64,000 nt of DNA from Cunninghamia lanceolata (lineage: Eukaryota > Streptophyta > Pinopsida > Cupressales > Cupressaceae), in NCBI GenBank assembly GCA_027924645.1, contig BSBN01000845.1, positions 124,001-188,000 of the forward strand. The letters are read 5' to 3'. The translations under genes and the position numbers were made by a program. A model generated the notes under the pieces. It saw only the letters and a list, made by a program, of their open reading frames with translations, was not told where the DNA came from and did no database searches. Below, one piece after another: positions 20,498-33,304 of this stretch (the stretch's first letter is position 1; the number at the start of each line of letters is the position of its first letter).

Positions 20498-23480
20498 GGT
20501 TTCAAAGTGGTTGTGAGTTGTGGGTTAGTAGTTATTTTTGGAAATCTGGGTACTAATCATTTCTTGAAAGAAAAATATGCTCTTCTCTTGCATCCTATGA
20601 TGACTTGAAGAATAAAAAGCTTGACAGAGATTTTAGTTTCTAGGGGGCCTTCATTTCTCTTGCTTTTCAATTGTAGGTATATAGAGCTTCTTGGAGACAT
20701 TTTGAGTTCACCATTGAGTTCAGAGTAGCTGAAAAAGTCAAATCAGGATTTCATTTTATCTAAATTAGACATCGGAGGCTAGACCTGCAAAGGTTGAAAA
20801 AAATACTTTTCTGTTAAGATCCGACATGTCGCTAAGAAATGGGGCATTTTGAGACCAAATGGACCCTTTCGTTGAGTTTGAAAGGCCCTAAAACCCCTAT
20901 TTTCATAAAAACTTGTCCATTTTGGATAAAACAAATTTTGGGGCAATTTTTTTTCTCACCCCCTGGTCGTATGATCTTGCAACGAGCCATTCAGTATGGA
21001 TTTTAATAAAAAAATTATTTTTTTTTTGAAAGGGTTGAATGGCCCGTTCCAGACACATAGGCCTAGAGCCATACATCCCAGCCCAACATACAAGCAGTTC
21101 GTCTGCTAGCCATCACTAGCTCCTACATAATAGCACACACAAGCGACCCCTTTCACCACTACCACTGGCAAACCCACTTCCTCCTCCATGTAGGGAATAT
21201 TCCATAAAAATAATAGTTTTCAAATTAAGCAGTTTTGCGACCAATAAAGGTGGTTTTGTGACAAGATTTCAGCAGTTTCATCCTTCAACGACGGTTTTAC
21301 ATCAAACAGTGAGCAGTTTTGAAAATCTAGCAACCCTAGAGAATATTTTAGGGAATCTTCAATTTGTCAATAGATGACATCATCATGACATCAACCTCTT
21401 CGAAACTTGACCCCCTCACCATTGCAGTTTTCATTTTTGCACTCCAACTTCACGAGGCCCATTCTCAATCATATAGAAGTATTCTTTTGTACTTTTTTTT
21501 TAATTTGGTGTAGAATTTCATGCTATTCACAGTGGTGTGATTATTTTTTGTCAAGTGATCTCGTTTTTCTAGAAAATCAGTTTTCTTATCAGATCTGATA
21601 GGCAGTCTCAGTTTTTTGAACTTGAAACGCTTATAACTTTCACATATGACCTCAACTCGAGGTAATTATTTTTTTTAAAGTGGATATTATTCTAAGCACC
21701 ACACATCGGTGCTAGCTTGAGGTTCTTATTCTAAGATAATTTGGTACTTTCAGTATTTGAGTCCATTTTAGACATTATAAAACTCTAGAAAATATCTCTA
21801 GCATTGTAAACACACTGATCTATAAAGTAAAAAATATTTTTTGTTGGGAGGATTCTTGATTGAGTACAAAGGGGGGTTTTCGTAGTGTGTTTTCTTTGAT
21901 CTGTTTACTTGTGCTCTTCTTTTCCTTCACACATGGATCATTCAAAGGTTCTGTTGTCTCTCAAATTTGCACCCTTGCTGAGTTGTAGAACTTGGCAATT
22001 TGGAGAAACATGGGATCTTTCCAGGTCTGTGGGTCACCTGTGATGGAAAGAACCTCCAGAGAAGGCCGGCTTCCTGTTGATACTCCACCTAAACTACTTA
22101 TACTAAGGTCTTTGCAGAGAAAAGGGTAAGAAAGATTACATGAAAATGAAACCTATTGTCTAAGGTGATGCACCAAAAGATCATCAGAAAATGTACAGAA
22201 ATGACACACTTCAGAACCAGTAATAATAAGAACCCTACACAACCTAGAAAAAATCATAACCCTTGCATCATTATTTTGTAAGGAGGCTGAATAACAATAG
22301 TCTTGTTAAGGAGAAAGAGGTTTTCTCACCACCCACAAACTGATTGTTATCCCTTGCACATCTCACAACCTGCAAAAATTATGTAACCCCTGCATAAAGG
22401 CACCAACATGAAAGACAGCTCTAAGGACAAAGAAACATCACCAAGATCTGTACTAACACTGAGGACACGTAATATCAGAAGAAATAGGAAGGTATAAACT
22501 GTTGATTACTGCCCAAAAGGTGTTACAATACTGTATATATCTGAAAATAGGTTACAAAACTATTCACTTCTGCAAAAGAACTCAGAAAATTATAATATAC
22601 AGAGTAGTGAATAATCAGAACCTCTTAAAAATGAATAAGGAAGAAGACTATATACTTCCTAAACAGCTGTAAACAGATAGACATCCACCACCTCCATTCC
22701 TGTGCATCTCATAAATGCCTACAAAATATCTCTCTAAAGTCCTCCAAAGTGTGCTCACAATGCAGAAAAAGTCAAGGGATGCCATTAGCTATCATAAAGG
22801 CACCTAAAAATGTCATAGAATGCCTTTAAATGCTCTCTGTGGCTTCTGACATACGTCAGATCTGTGTCATAATCCTTTGCAGTATCATAAATAACAGATA
22901 TTATCCAAATACAGGACAATGACACATTTTCTGCATTTTAATTAACATTAACTAAGAGGCTTATAATTATACCACCTTAGTAAATGTTTACAATTCCAAG
23001 ATTATACAAGTCTATGCAGAAAAATGACACATGACATAACCATCTAATTCCTGATTTATGCAAAAAATGTCATAAAAATGTTTGTGACTCCTATAACATA
23101 TCACCATGCTTTACGATCTCCACCATTCACAGCTATCTAACCAAAATGCCTTGGCAAAAAATATCCTCGGCCTTATACTTCTCCAAATGCATCTGACTTG
23201 GCAAGAAAAAGGCATTCACCACCTTATATCTCCTAGCCCACATGCCTTAGACAAAACATATCCGTCGACCTTGTCTTGCCCACAATACATTTTTCTTGGC
23301 TTTGAAAAATAAACAAAGGGCATAAAAATGCCACGGCCCCCTCTTGCATCGCTAGGTTTTAACACACGAAGTGTCTTGACCACGAGCCATACAACAAATG
23401 CAATGATTTTAAAATAAAAGTCAAAAAACACTCAAATGCTATCTATGATATTCGACCCAAGGAGAAGACCTAAAAATTGT
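20498..23480. other. Repeat-derived spacer without genes
   Basis: About 20691-20800 resembles 58050-58158 and looks like a retroelement leader. The rest is AT-rich with no coding domain on either strand. 22000-23100 has the purine/AC-rich look of an antisense LTR, but I could not find its ends. Confidence 0.35.
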
Positions 23481-23489
23481 TTCATTTGC

Positions 23490-26215
23490 ATTTGCTTCTT
23501 CACTGTTCGAACTGGCCGCCGCCATGAGGGTTTGAAGGCATAAATGTATCATTTTTGATGATTCCTAGGCCAGTCTTGGTCGAATTTCTGAGTAAACATG
23601 AGGTAATTTGCATTTTTTCTAAGTTTTCGACTTCTTTCTGTCAATTTTGGGTCGTGATTTGACTGTATGTTATAGATTTTCTATTGTTTCGAATGGTCGA
23701 CCTTCTGCCTTTGTTGTTGGCTGTGTGATGCCGCCGTCTGAGAGGAAGAAACATGATTTTTACACAGCAAAAGGCGAAAAACATAGAGGTAATGAGTTTC
23801 CTCCAAGCTTCCTTCATTCTTTTTTTGGTTTCTATTCACCTGAATCCGCTGCCAAAGGCCGCGATTCTGAGGGATTTCTGTAAATATTCTACTTTGCAAT
23901 GAGTTAAAACCCTCAATTTTTCCTTTTTGCTGTTTGAAAAGAGCTCAAAACTCCATTTTCTGAGTTTCTTTCTGCTGTATCTGGTTGACTGGGTCACAAT
24001 TTGGACATTTTATGAGCATTTTTCTTTGCAATACCTTCATTTTCTCCTTCTGTTGCTGCCTATGAATGGCTTCTATAGCATTCGAACTTGGAAAATTGCA
24101 TTTTTATTGGTTGTTTGCTGCCAGAAGACATAATGTCAATCATTTTCTGAGGGTTTTTTATTGCAATGAGTTGAAAACTGTGTTCTGACAATGCTGAGGT
24201 ACGATTTCATCAAAAACTGCGTATGATGTTCTTTTTTCCTATCACTCTCAGTCTAAAATGAATTGAAATTTCACTTTTGCCCTATCTGCTGTTCTAAAAG
24301 AGCTCAAAACTCCATATTCTGTCATCTTCATTCACTATTTCAATGAATTCTTGCTTGGAAAAAATGTGTCTTGCTTCCCTCTGATAAATGCCTCTTTGTT
24401 CCTCAAGTAAATGCTTCTGCATATCAGGATCTTGTTTGTTTCCTCTTTGCCAATGAACAATTCCTCCCTCCTATGTTTATCAAATTTTGATATGCCATTG
24501 CAAGTATTGGAATGGCCGAAAATGAGACCGTGTTTTCTTTAAGATCAGGTCATCCAGCATACTTTTCCCCACAAAGCGATAGAGTGAATCTATGAGATTA
24601 AGTATGCCAATGCATGCCAGAAGAATGAGAATCATGACCCAATCATGGTTATGGAACCTCATCAACTGGACAACAAGGGGCCTTGTTGAGTCTGACACAC
24701 AGCTTTGCCCTCCTCTCATTTGCCTTGCTACTATTCGAAGTCTGTATTTCTATGCTGTAGCATTTTCTTTATTAGATGGCTGTGTATTCGTTGTTTCCTG
24801 GGCATTTTTTGTAACTTCTGACTATGTATTCGCTGTCAGAGGCTGCGACCTGAGTGGCTTTGTGAGCATTTGCATTAACTTTTTGGCTATTCCTGTTGGG
24901 TTTAACATGGAGAAAACTTTGAGCATACGAACTTGAAAAATTTATTGTATTTTCTAAAAATCTATACTTTCTGTTGCGCTGCTCTGATGGAAAAACTTGA
25001 AAGAACATTTTCTGAACATTTTTTGTTTTGAAATGAGTTGGAAACTTCAATTGCTGTTTAAACTTGCACTTTGGCTCGAAATTTCACTGTTTATGTTGAG
25101 AAAACTCGTTGTTATGTGAGCCAGAAGCCACGAAGTATCTCCATATTTATTTCAGCTTCCTCTTGTTAGACTTTAAATTCTCAAAATTTTGATTTTTTCA
25201 GAATGCATGATCTTAGAAAAAACATGAAACCTTGCTGGAAATAAAGAACATAACAAGAGGTCCTCTTCAGAAGTAGAACTTGTATCATCTCCACATTTGA
25301 TGACTGTATCAATCAATGTGATTGTCTTTAAACTGTTCCTGCTCATTCAACTTCAGTTGTAGCTCTACCATGCTCCTTTTAGTATGATTGTTCTTTGTAT
25401 TGTGTACTTATTGCTGCTCTTTCATACTACATGATTGCTGTCTATTTACTGTAGACTGATTTAGGCCTGCCCTTCTAACATTGATTGTCCATTTACTGTG
25501 ACAATCTGTTGTTCCATATGATCTTTGCCGCTCTGTTTTGCTTTGTTGTCCTATTTTGCTTGGACTTTGTTGTCAATTGTCTGCTATCCTACCATGTTTG
25601 AAACCTCTTGACAACTGTATCTGCTATGCTCCTTGAGCTGTGCCTTTTGCATTTGTTCATTGCTTCTGAAATGTTCTGTAAGGTCTATGAGCTAGGCTCA
25701 ACCCTTGTGGGAGCCACATTTCCTCCACTCATAATGCAATTGATGAATCAAAAAGAAACATCATTACATCTGTATCTGCACATGAAGCAAACTTGTTAAA
25801 AAATAAATGCATGCTTGCAGTCGATATTCTTGATTTGTCCTCTCAAAGTTTCTGTGACGCTAACTGGTTTAATGCATCTGAAAACACAAATTGTACATTT
25901 ATAGATGATATCATATGATGTATGATGCCTTGTCATTGCTCTAACATCATTTTTTTCAAAACTTTATGCAGATGACGGGATAGTAAGGAAATAGCAGCTG
26001 GATGCAGGACACGTCGACGATCTAGGACAACACAAGACGCGGCAACAGCATGAAGGCTCGTCATTCAGGCAATGACAAGTCACCCTACCTTATATGCATA
26101 TTCGTCTTTTAGTTCTTTATAAATGTATAGTTTGTCTTTTCATTTTGCAATGAAACAGTTAGTCTCACGGCTTGTGTGAGAACTTACACTTATTCTTTCA
26201 ATATATATTGCTAAT
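23490..26215 (+). pseudogene. Two-exon unit of unknown nature, copy 1
   Basis: Begins with a GCCGCCATG context (ATG at 23523-23525), but the frame stops after three codons. A donor AG|GTAATTTG (23603) and an acceptor ACTTTATGCAG (25961-25971) delimit an intron of about 2.37 kb. The last exon contains GCTCGTCATTCAGGCAATGA (about 26056), and a 3' region contains CACGGCTTGTGTGAG (about 26167). The same landmarks in the same order and at similar spacing occur inverted at 58513-61024. Because the intron is kept, this is not a processed copy. Its short frame makes it look broken. I do not recognise the family. Confidence 0.5.
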
Positions 26216-26399
26216 TTTTTAAAAGATTCGCACAATCTCTTAAGTTCTGAAATACATCTGAATGCAACAATACAATTTTATCTCAATTTGTATCAAATGT
26301 GCTTGGGTTTAACACAGCAGAAGTAAAATGTACCTTTTCCTCTTTCAAAACTGAAAAACTCTACCTAATTGAGCTAGTAGTGAAATCTAGGTAACAGGT

Positions 26400-27323
26400 T
26401 CCATTGCTAACACCTTATAGTTATGCAACTTGGCATCGACATGCATAGAATGCCTTAATGTAGTTTGGGTATACTCCATATGTTGAACAAAAGGTAGTTG
26501 AACCCACATATGATAAGGAAAAGATAAAATGGATGCTTGAACATACAAAAGCTCTTGGATGTCTTTGTAGCCTTGTTTCCCTTGATCTTATGTTTTAAAT
26601 TGAAGCATGTACAAATTCACATCATGCTTGGAAATTTTTTAAAACATTGTATGGTACAATAGATGAAGTCAAAGGCTATCAAATTGACAATGATTCGCTA
26701 AGCCTTGATCCAAAGAACTTTGGCAACACTCATGATTAAATTACTAAGGTTAATGATCAGAGAGCATAATGTAAAGCATGTGGTATTGAGAAAAAGGACA
26801 TTCAATTAATCTATAATGTACTAAAGAAACTTGGTATTAAATATGTAGCTTTTGTTTCTAGCTTTCACACTCACATGCTAACTATGGGATCCACATACAC
26901 TATGCCTTCATTTGCATCTTTTTCTGAGATGTTAATGCATGAACAATAGAAGTTTCTATCTATGGGTCTCATTAAGCCATCATAGAATCAGGCTTTGTTG
27001 GCTAGTCAGTCGAAATGATAGAAAGAGTTAAGACACTTTGACAAGAAACCAAAGAAATCAAAGAAAAATTCACAAACAAATCAAGCACAAAACAAATCCT
27101 CTTTAAAAGAGGACTCGTCTAAGAAGGATACGCCTACTTGTGCATACTACAAGAGGATTGGACATGAAGAACATTCTTGTTATAAGGACATTGATGAACT
27201 GAAACATCTTCTTAAGAAGAACAACATTGATCTACCTTCTAGAATGTCTAAGTCAGCTTCTTCTTCCCATTCTAAATAGTCAGGATTTAGGAAGGAAAAG
27301 GCCATGTAGGTTTTGCTTCAGAG
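26400..27323 (+). pseudogene. Copia gag fragment (decayed)
   Basis: Mostly one frame: YDKEKIKWMLEHTKALGCL (about 26520), WKFFKTLYGTIDEVKGYQID, EKKDIQLIYNVLKKLGIKYV, then a lysine-rich linker and a degenerate zinc knuckle CAYYKRIGHEEHSC (about 27136-27177, second Cys changed to Tyr). At least seven stops. Cut at 27323 by the LTR of another Copia element. Confidence 0.75.
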
Positions 27324-28370
27324 TGTTGGGAATTAAGGTGTATCAACCTTGGTAATTCCTAGCATTGGTTATTTAATTGTATATTTATTTATTTGCCTAT
27401 GTTGTATTTTATGTTGCACATCCTGTTTTGTCATCTAGTGTGAAGTGGCATGGTGTGTTGTCACTCCACTTGGAATGTGACTAGGATGGTCAACTCATCC
27501 CATGTGGATATAGGCATCCCATATTGTGGTAGAGGTTTTATGCCATGTGTCAGCATCTTGAGTAGTGTGTAAGGAGTTATGACACATAAGTGTTATGACG
27601 GATTTTTATGACAGATTCTATGACACGTAAGAGTCGTAAATAGAAGATCTTATGACAGGTGAAGACAAGTGTCGAAGAGCATCTTTGAGGAAGGCAGCTT
27701 TGGGCGCCCAAGGGAGGTTATGACATGTTGTAAGATGAATATGCTATTTTTAGTCAGTGTATAACAGATTCTCTTATAGTTGTAAGTGCTGTCAATTATG
27801 ACGGATTCTATGACAGCTGTAAGGTGCGTAAGAGCATCTATCATAGCCTATCTTGGGACAAGGCACCCACATTAGGATGGGGTGTTGTCACAAGTGTCAA
27901 ATCCATGTTGTGATGTTGGACAAGTGTCCATAGGCATGGGTTTTGGGCCATGAGACCAAGATGGATGCCCATCTCTAGAAGGTTCCATATTTGCCTTGTA
28001 AACTCTATTTAAACAGGTGCTTGGATAGGAGATGCATATAGTTTTTGACAGGTATTGTTATGCTGTCAGAATATCTCTAGATACGAGGGTCGAAGACTCC
28101 TGCAAGAGCATTAGCTCTGAAACTGTATTGTAACCTTGATTGTTTACTGTAATACATTTGAGTTGTGTTTTAGAGTGTGGGGTTTTTCTCCTGAAAGGGT
28201 TTTCCCCACGGTATATCTTGTCTCTCTCTCTTATGTGTTGTGTTGATGCTGCAATTCTTATGCTATGTGATTAATATTGCTGCAATTGTAAGAGTTTAGA
28301 GGAATTTACATACCTCTCCCCTCATTAGATTAGTGTAGGAAGTGATTTTCGCACACCTAGCTTCCTTTCA
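27324..28370 (+). repeat. 5' LTR of a Copia element
   Basis: 1047 bp from TGTTGGGAATTAAGG to CTTCCTTTCA, followed after two bases by a perfect primer site. It contains repeated ATGACGG / TCTATGACA words (27560-27830) and the box GGGTTTTCCCC near 28198, shared with the other Copia LTRs here. The matching 3' LTR is not in the window. Confidence 0.82.
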
Positions 28371-28372
28371 GT

Positions 28373-28385
28373 TGGTATCAGAGCC
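28373..28385 (+). promoter_or_regulatory. Primer binding site (tRNA-Met)
   Basis: TGGTATCAGAGCC, two bases after the LTR end; exact match to the usual Copia initiator-tRNA-Met primer site. Confidence 0.9.
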
Positions 28386-28488
28386 TGCCTAGTTTTGGTC
28401 CTAGCTACTAGGTAGGGGTTTTTTGTACTTATCATAGATTGAGTGGGAGTCTATGCAGAGTATTTTGTAATCTTGTTGCAGGAAGAAG

Positions 28489-29672
28489 ATGGCAGACACA
28501 TCCGAAAGAATAGAGGTAGAGAAGTTTAATGGCAACAATTTCAAGTTGTGGAAACTCAAAATGGAAGACATGCTTGTTGATAGAGACCTATGGGAAACAA
28601 TCTCTGATACAAAACCAACAACAATGGCACAGGCAGATTGGGATCTCAAAGATAGTAAAGCCAAGGGTCTTGTGAGACTCTGTTTGGCTGATTCTATCCT
28701 ATTAAATGTTCATGAAGAGAAGACTGCGAAGGAGCTGTGGAAGAAACTTGGTGATGTTTATCAAGCTAAATCCATGGTAAACAAGTTATTCCTATAGAAG
28801 AAGCTATATTCTCTGAGAATGAAAAATGAAGGATCAGTTTCAGATCACATGAATGCTTTTAACATGCTAGTTGCACAATTGACATCCGTTGGTGTGAAGA
28901 TGGAGGAGGAGGATTGTTGTATGCCTTGCTTTGTTTTCTACTGACCTCGTGGGATCATCTTGTAATGGCCATCGGAAGAACTACAACCACCTTCATATGG
29001 ATGAGGTAGTGTCTTCGCTGTTATCTGAAGAGATGCGGAGAAAGTCATCCAAGTCGGCTAAAGAGGCTTTTGCGGTTCATGGAAGATCCAAGGAGAAAGG
29101 GAAGAAGAAGGACAAGAAAGATGAGAAGGGTAGATCCAAATCCCGTGGGAGATCCAAATCTCCTGGAAAGTCTAAGGCACTATGTTGGAACTGTGGAAAA
29201 ACTGGGCATTTTTGAAGGGAGTGCAAGGAGGAGAAGAAGAAAAAGAACATCTCTGATTCTGAATCCGACGAGTCACAAGATGATGGTGATGCTTTCATTG
29301 CTGCCTTGGCCACCCATGCATCTGATGATGTGTGGCTGATTGATTCTGGTGCCTCTTTTCACATGACCTCGCATCGAGACTGGTTCACAAAGTATGAAGA
29401 GTTCGATGGTGGCAGAGTGTACCTGGGTGACGAATCTCATCTGAAGATAGTTGGCCGTGGAAGAGTCACAATCTAATTCCCTGATGGACAAGTGAAGGGG
29501 ATCTATGGGGTTATGCACATCCCAGACTTCGCACGGAACCTGCTTTCTATAAGTAAATTGAATGATGCAGGTGTGCAGGTTGTCTTCTGGAAAGAAGAAT
29601 GCAAGATGACTAGAGGAGCTATGGTGCTTGCTAAGGGTACTCAGAGAAGTACTCTGTTGTCTTTGTCACTCT
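28489..29672 (+). pseudogene. Copia gag and protease (broken, truncated)
   Basis: Starts MADTSERIEVEKFNGNNFKL at 28489 with the gag (UBN2) domain. A TAG stands at 28795 where family members have glutamine (before KKLYSLRM). A frameshift lies near 28920. Then follow a lysine/serine-rich linker and a CCHC knuckle CWNCGKTGHF (about 29180), with TGA after it in place of arginine. The protease active site DSGASFHMTS is near 29344-29373. The fragment ends with FARNLLSISKLNDAGVQVVF and STLLSLSL, then a stop, in the pre-integrase region. The rest of pol is replaced by CCGAT-rich DNA at 29673. Two of the stops fit C-to-T decay of CAG and CGA. Confidence 0.85.
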
Positions 29673-29994
29673 GATACGAGACTCTAAGTCCCTTGCCTAT
29701 CGGTAGGACTTAATACCATCGGCACACTCAAAAACTCTTTTGCTGACACACCGATCTCACCAATGACAACCTTCAGACCACACCCGTCGGTGAGACTCCA
29801 AACATCGGTGAACTCTAATCTCATTGGGCCGATACACCGATGGATTTCAACTGTCGGTGTGACCCCTTTCATCGGCGAAGCTCTCAACTACTCTTCCGAT
29901 GCACCGATGGGATTATCTTCCGATACACTGATGTCTTTGACTTCGAACCACACTCGTTGGCAAGACAGACCACTATCGACGAAGCCTAACCAAG
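29673..29994. other. CCGAT-rich segment, host of the solo LTR
   Basis: About 320 bp with many CCGAT / ATCGG words, in the style of the gag-only LTR but not the same sequence. It seems to continue on the other side of the solo LTR (32313 to about 32360). It may be part of a related LTR family inserted into the Copia element. Confidence 0.4.
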
Positions 29995-32307
29995 TGTTGG
30001 TTTTTCTTCTGAATCAGCATTAGGGTTTGCCACTTATAATGCACAGGCAGATTCAGCCAACTGAATACAGGAGGTTGCGTGAGCTCCTCCCCTTCACTTC
30101 TGGTTCTGCCGCACTAAGGGGGGTGTCCCTATTTGATAAAAATATAACCTTGACTAGCTCAATGACCAAAGGATATAACTTGACAGTAACAGGCAGAATA
30201 CTCTCATGTATGGACCAAGATTTGTGTAACAAATCACAAGGTTGGCAACATTCTTGGACATGATGTCTGGTTGGGTATGAGAGTATGCAGGGATCCTAAT
30301 CCTATTCCTACAACTAACAGGTGGAAGGATGAAATGGTTTGATTTGATTTTTGGATGCAAAGCTGGACATGGTATATAACCTCAACACAGAGCTAGATTG
30401 GTGCCTATCCAGGGCTTGGAGTCGGTAGACATACACCTGTGAATGATCAGCATGAACAACTAAAACTGGATTTCAGGGGGATATACATGATATCTGCCTT
30501 ACAGATATCTCCCAATACAGAGTGTTAAGCTATCTATACTTATGGCATCCCTATTGCAGTATACCCTTCCCAATATTCAATCTGAAAACAGTTTAATCTA
30601 CCCCTTGAGCAGAAGTTAAAAGATTAAACATTCAACATAGGAATTCTATGTTCTAGAATCTCAGACATTCCTTGAATGCCTGGACTCAGAAGAAAGATAC
30701 ATGCAAAACTGGAGACAGAATCAGCATAACACATGCAAACATAGCATTATTCATATAAAATTGACCATGAAATCGTGGATTCATGCACAAACGTACAACA
30801 GGAGATACATAAACTCGCAAGTTTTGCTGCACAGAGCAACCAAAACCAGTTGTATCTTATTACAGAGCCAAAATGTCCAGTTTTCAACAACCTCAAAATG
30901 AGTAACACTTCCTGCTTATAACAGCCAAAGAAGCGTACTCAGCATTAATTACATGATGGACATAAAAAAATGTCAGATACAGACTCCACAAAGGAATGGC
31001 GCTCAGAAGTTATTGCAGCAACAGACAAGAGAAGCCTCGAGCCCTACGCCGCCATCTGGAAGTCTTTACTCAAAAATCAGGCAACCTGATCGCTTGTACC
31101 ATTGCCCATATCTCTGCATTGTCGCCATTAAAGGTCTCAACCACCTGCGTTTCACTTGGAAACCGTCGCTGCATTTCAAACAGAAGTTCCCGCCAAAATG
31201 CACCTCTTCGCAGGTTTCAAATAATGTAGGGAGATTAATCCCACATGCATAGTGCGGAGACTCCCTTAGCACTTTAAAAACATGGTCGCACACATAATAG
31301 GTGTCGAGCGTTTTGCCACGCTCAACACACAACCCTTCGCCAAAGCCCATTGGCCAAACCCAAGCCATCGGCTCACTCCCAAATCCTCCTGTCGATCTCA
31401 ATAGTCACACTGATCGCTACCTTCGCATTCCCCTTCATCGGCTAGAGATGAACCATCGAGCTAGCAAGAAACCCCTTTGCTGATATAACAACTCCCGCCG
31501 ATGGCCTTACTGTCGCCAAGACAAAGACCAACAGCCAACATGAAATTCCTCTGGCCGATAGTATAAGTTACCCCGATGGCCAACCTCAAGCCATCCACCA
31601 TCGGCCAGACCCACGACAGTCGGCCTAACATCTGCCCGCTCACCCGATAGCCAAAGTCATGCCGATGAACACTTCATCGGCGAGACCAAACATACAGTCC
31701 AGCCGATGAACAAAGTCACTATGCTCCCGTCGGCTAGACCATCCATATCGGCCAAAAACAAACGAAGCTTGCCGATAACAACGATCACCCCGAAATGCCT
31801 CTGGCCGATCATACTAGTCTCGCCGATAGACATCGGCATCCCACCTCCGTCGGTATGACCGAAGCCATCGGCCAAACCCAAAATGCCTATGCCGATCTTC
31901 AATGTTATGCCAATGAACATCCATCGGCCAAACCAAACCTATCGGAGGGACCAAGAAACAGTTCACCGATGATGCCGATCACTCCGATGAACCAAAAACA
32001 TAAAGCTCCGAACCTTTGAACCATGAACCGGTTCAAACGGATGGTTCAACCAAGAAGTTCAACGCCGAACGGAGCACTTCAAAAAGAACATTTACCGAAC
32101 ACAAACACAAAGCCTTGAACCGTTGAACCATGAACCAAAAGGGTTCAACGCGGTGGTTCAAAACGATGGTTCAATCATAATCTGAGCACTCAAAAAGAAG
32201 TTTCGCCGATAGAGAAAGTCACAGCAATGAACAAGGAAACTTAGGGCCCAAAAAGAAAAAACCCTCCAACATCTGTGCTCAGATCCAGACCAAAATTAGT
32301 GCCAACA
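29995..32307 (-). mobile_element. Solo LTR of the gag-only family
   Basis: 2313 bp, same sequence as the LTRs at 8008 and 12839 but reversed. Its own start TGTTGGC is at 32307 and its end CCAACA at 29995. Flanked by an exact 5-bp target duplication CCAAG (29990-29994 and 32308-32312). No internal sequence remains, so it arose by recombination between the two LTRs of a full element. Confidence 0.93.
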
Positions 32308-32312
32308 CCAAG

Positions 32313-33130
32313 GTCTGCCGATACGACCAACTCTTGACGTCGATACAAGGTTCTTTTGAAGGCAAAGGGCGCCTAGGCTTATGGGGCTCAATTTGATGTA
32401 TTTATTGAAAGCTCAAGGTGAATTGATGCTTATTGAAAATGCCACTTAGTCCTTCATTTGCATTCTAGGCGCCATTTCCTATTGACTTATATACTCCTCA
32501 TCATGCTAGGGTGCCATAATGAAGTGGTTTAGACAATAGGTGCACTTCACTTACTAGAGGCTTGTTCTCCATCCACCTTAGGCGCACTTTTATGGTGGAA
32601 CAGGTGTCAATGGGCACCCTTTTGAGGCTTTATGAGTTGCAAATTGCTCCTTAACCCTTCATGCTTGTTGCTCAATGCTTGAATGTTTAAGAAAGTCTCC
32701 TTTAGGCGCTCATCTTAATGACTTTTTCTCAAGGCGCAATCATCCTAATGACTTGGATATTCATCCTAGTGTTTCAGGATATCAGGCTACCAGACTTAGT
32801 CATTTTCAGGATCTCAAACATAAAGAATAACATGATGATTCATTTTTTTTATTGCATATAGTTGACATTCTATGCTACTCATAAAGAATATTAATATTTT
32901 ATGTTCAACATGATGATTCTTTTTTTTTTAAATACAACTTTTATCTTTTAGTTCCAAAATGAGGTTTAGGTGATACTTGAATAACAATAGCTAGCTTATT
33001 GGATCAACAAACATCCTATGTAGTACAATTGGACTTTAAATATTTGAAGTAGCCATCTACAAATATCCATTCAAACGTGGATTTATAATGCAAGTATGGA
33101 CGCCATCAATAAAAAAGATTTGTATTAACC
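32313..33130. other. Spacer with repeated GGCGC words, no gene
   Basis: From 32360 to 32760 GGCGCC, GGCGCA or GGTGC words recur roughly every 60-100 bp. No open frame with family resemblance. Then AT-rich DNA leads to the 3' end of the seven-exon gene. Confidence 0.35.
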
Positions 33131-33136
33131 AAATAT

Positions 33137-33282
33137 CCATATAGGCATACATCAATATCTGTCGATATAAGTATAACATATATACAAAATAGCCATATAG
33201 GCTTACAAGAATGCCATATAGGCATACAATGTCAACTGTATACAATACAAAATATATGTCCACAAATGCCATATAGGCATAC
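33137..33282 (-). repeat. Four copies of CCATATAGGCATAC
   Basis: Copies at 33137-33150, 33193-33206 (one change), 33214-33227 and 33269-33282, unevenly spaced. They sit just downstream of the stop codon of the seven-exon gene, so they are in its presumed 3' UTR (as GTATGCCTATATGG on the sense strand). Confidence 0.8.
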
Positions 33283-33304
33283 AACAAAGTAACACAATAA
33301 AAAG

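Noticed and set aside
24592..24936. 114-codon plus frame
   Set aside because: It lies within the intron of the two-exon unit, and I see no counterpart in the inverted copy.
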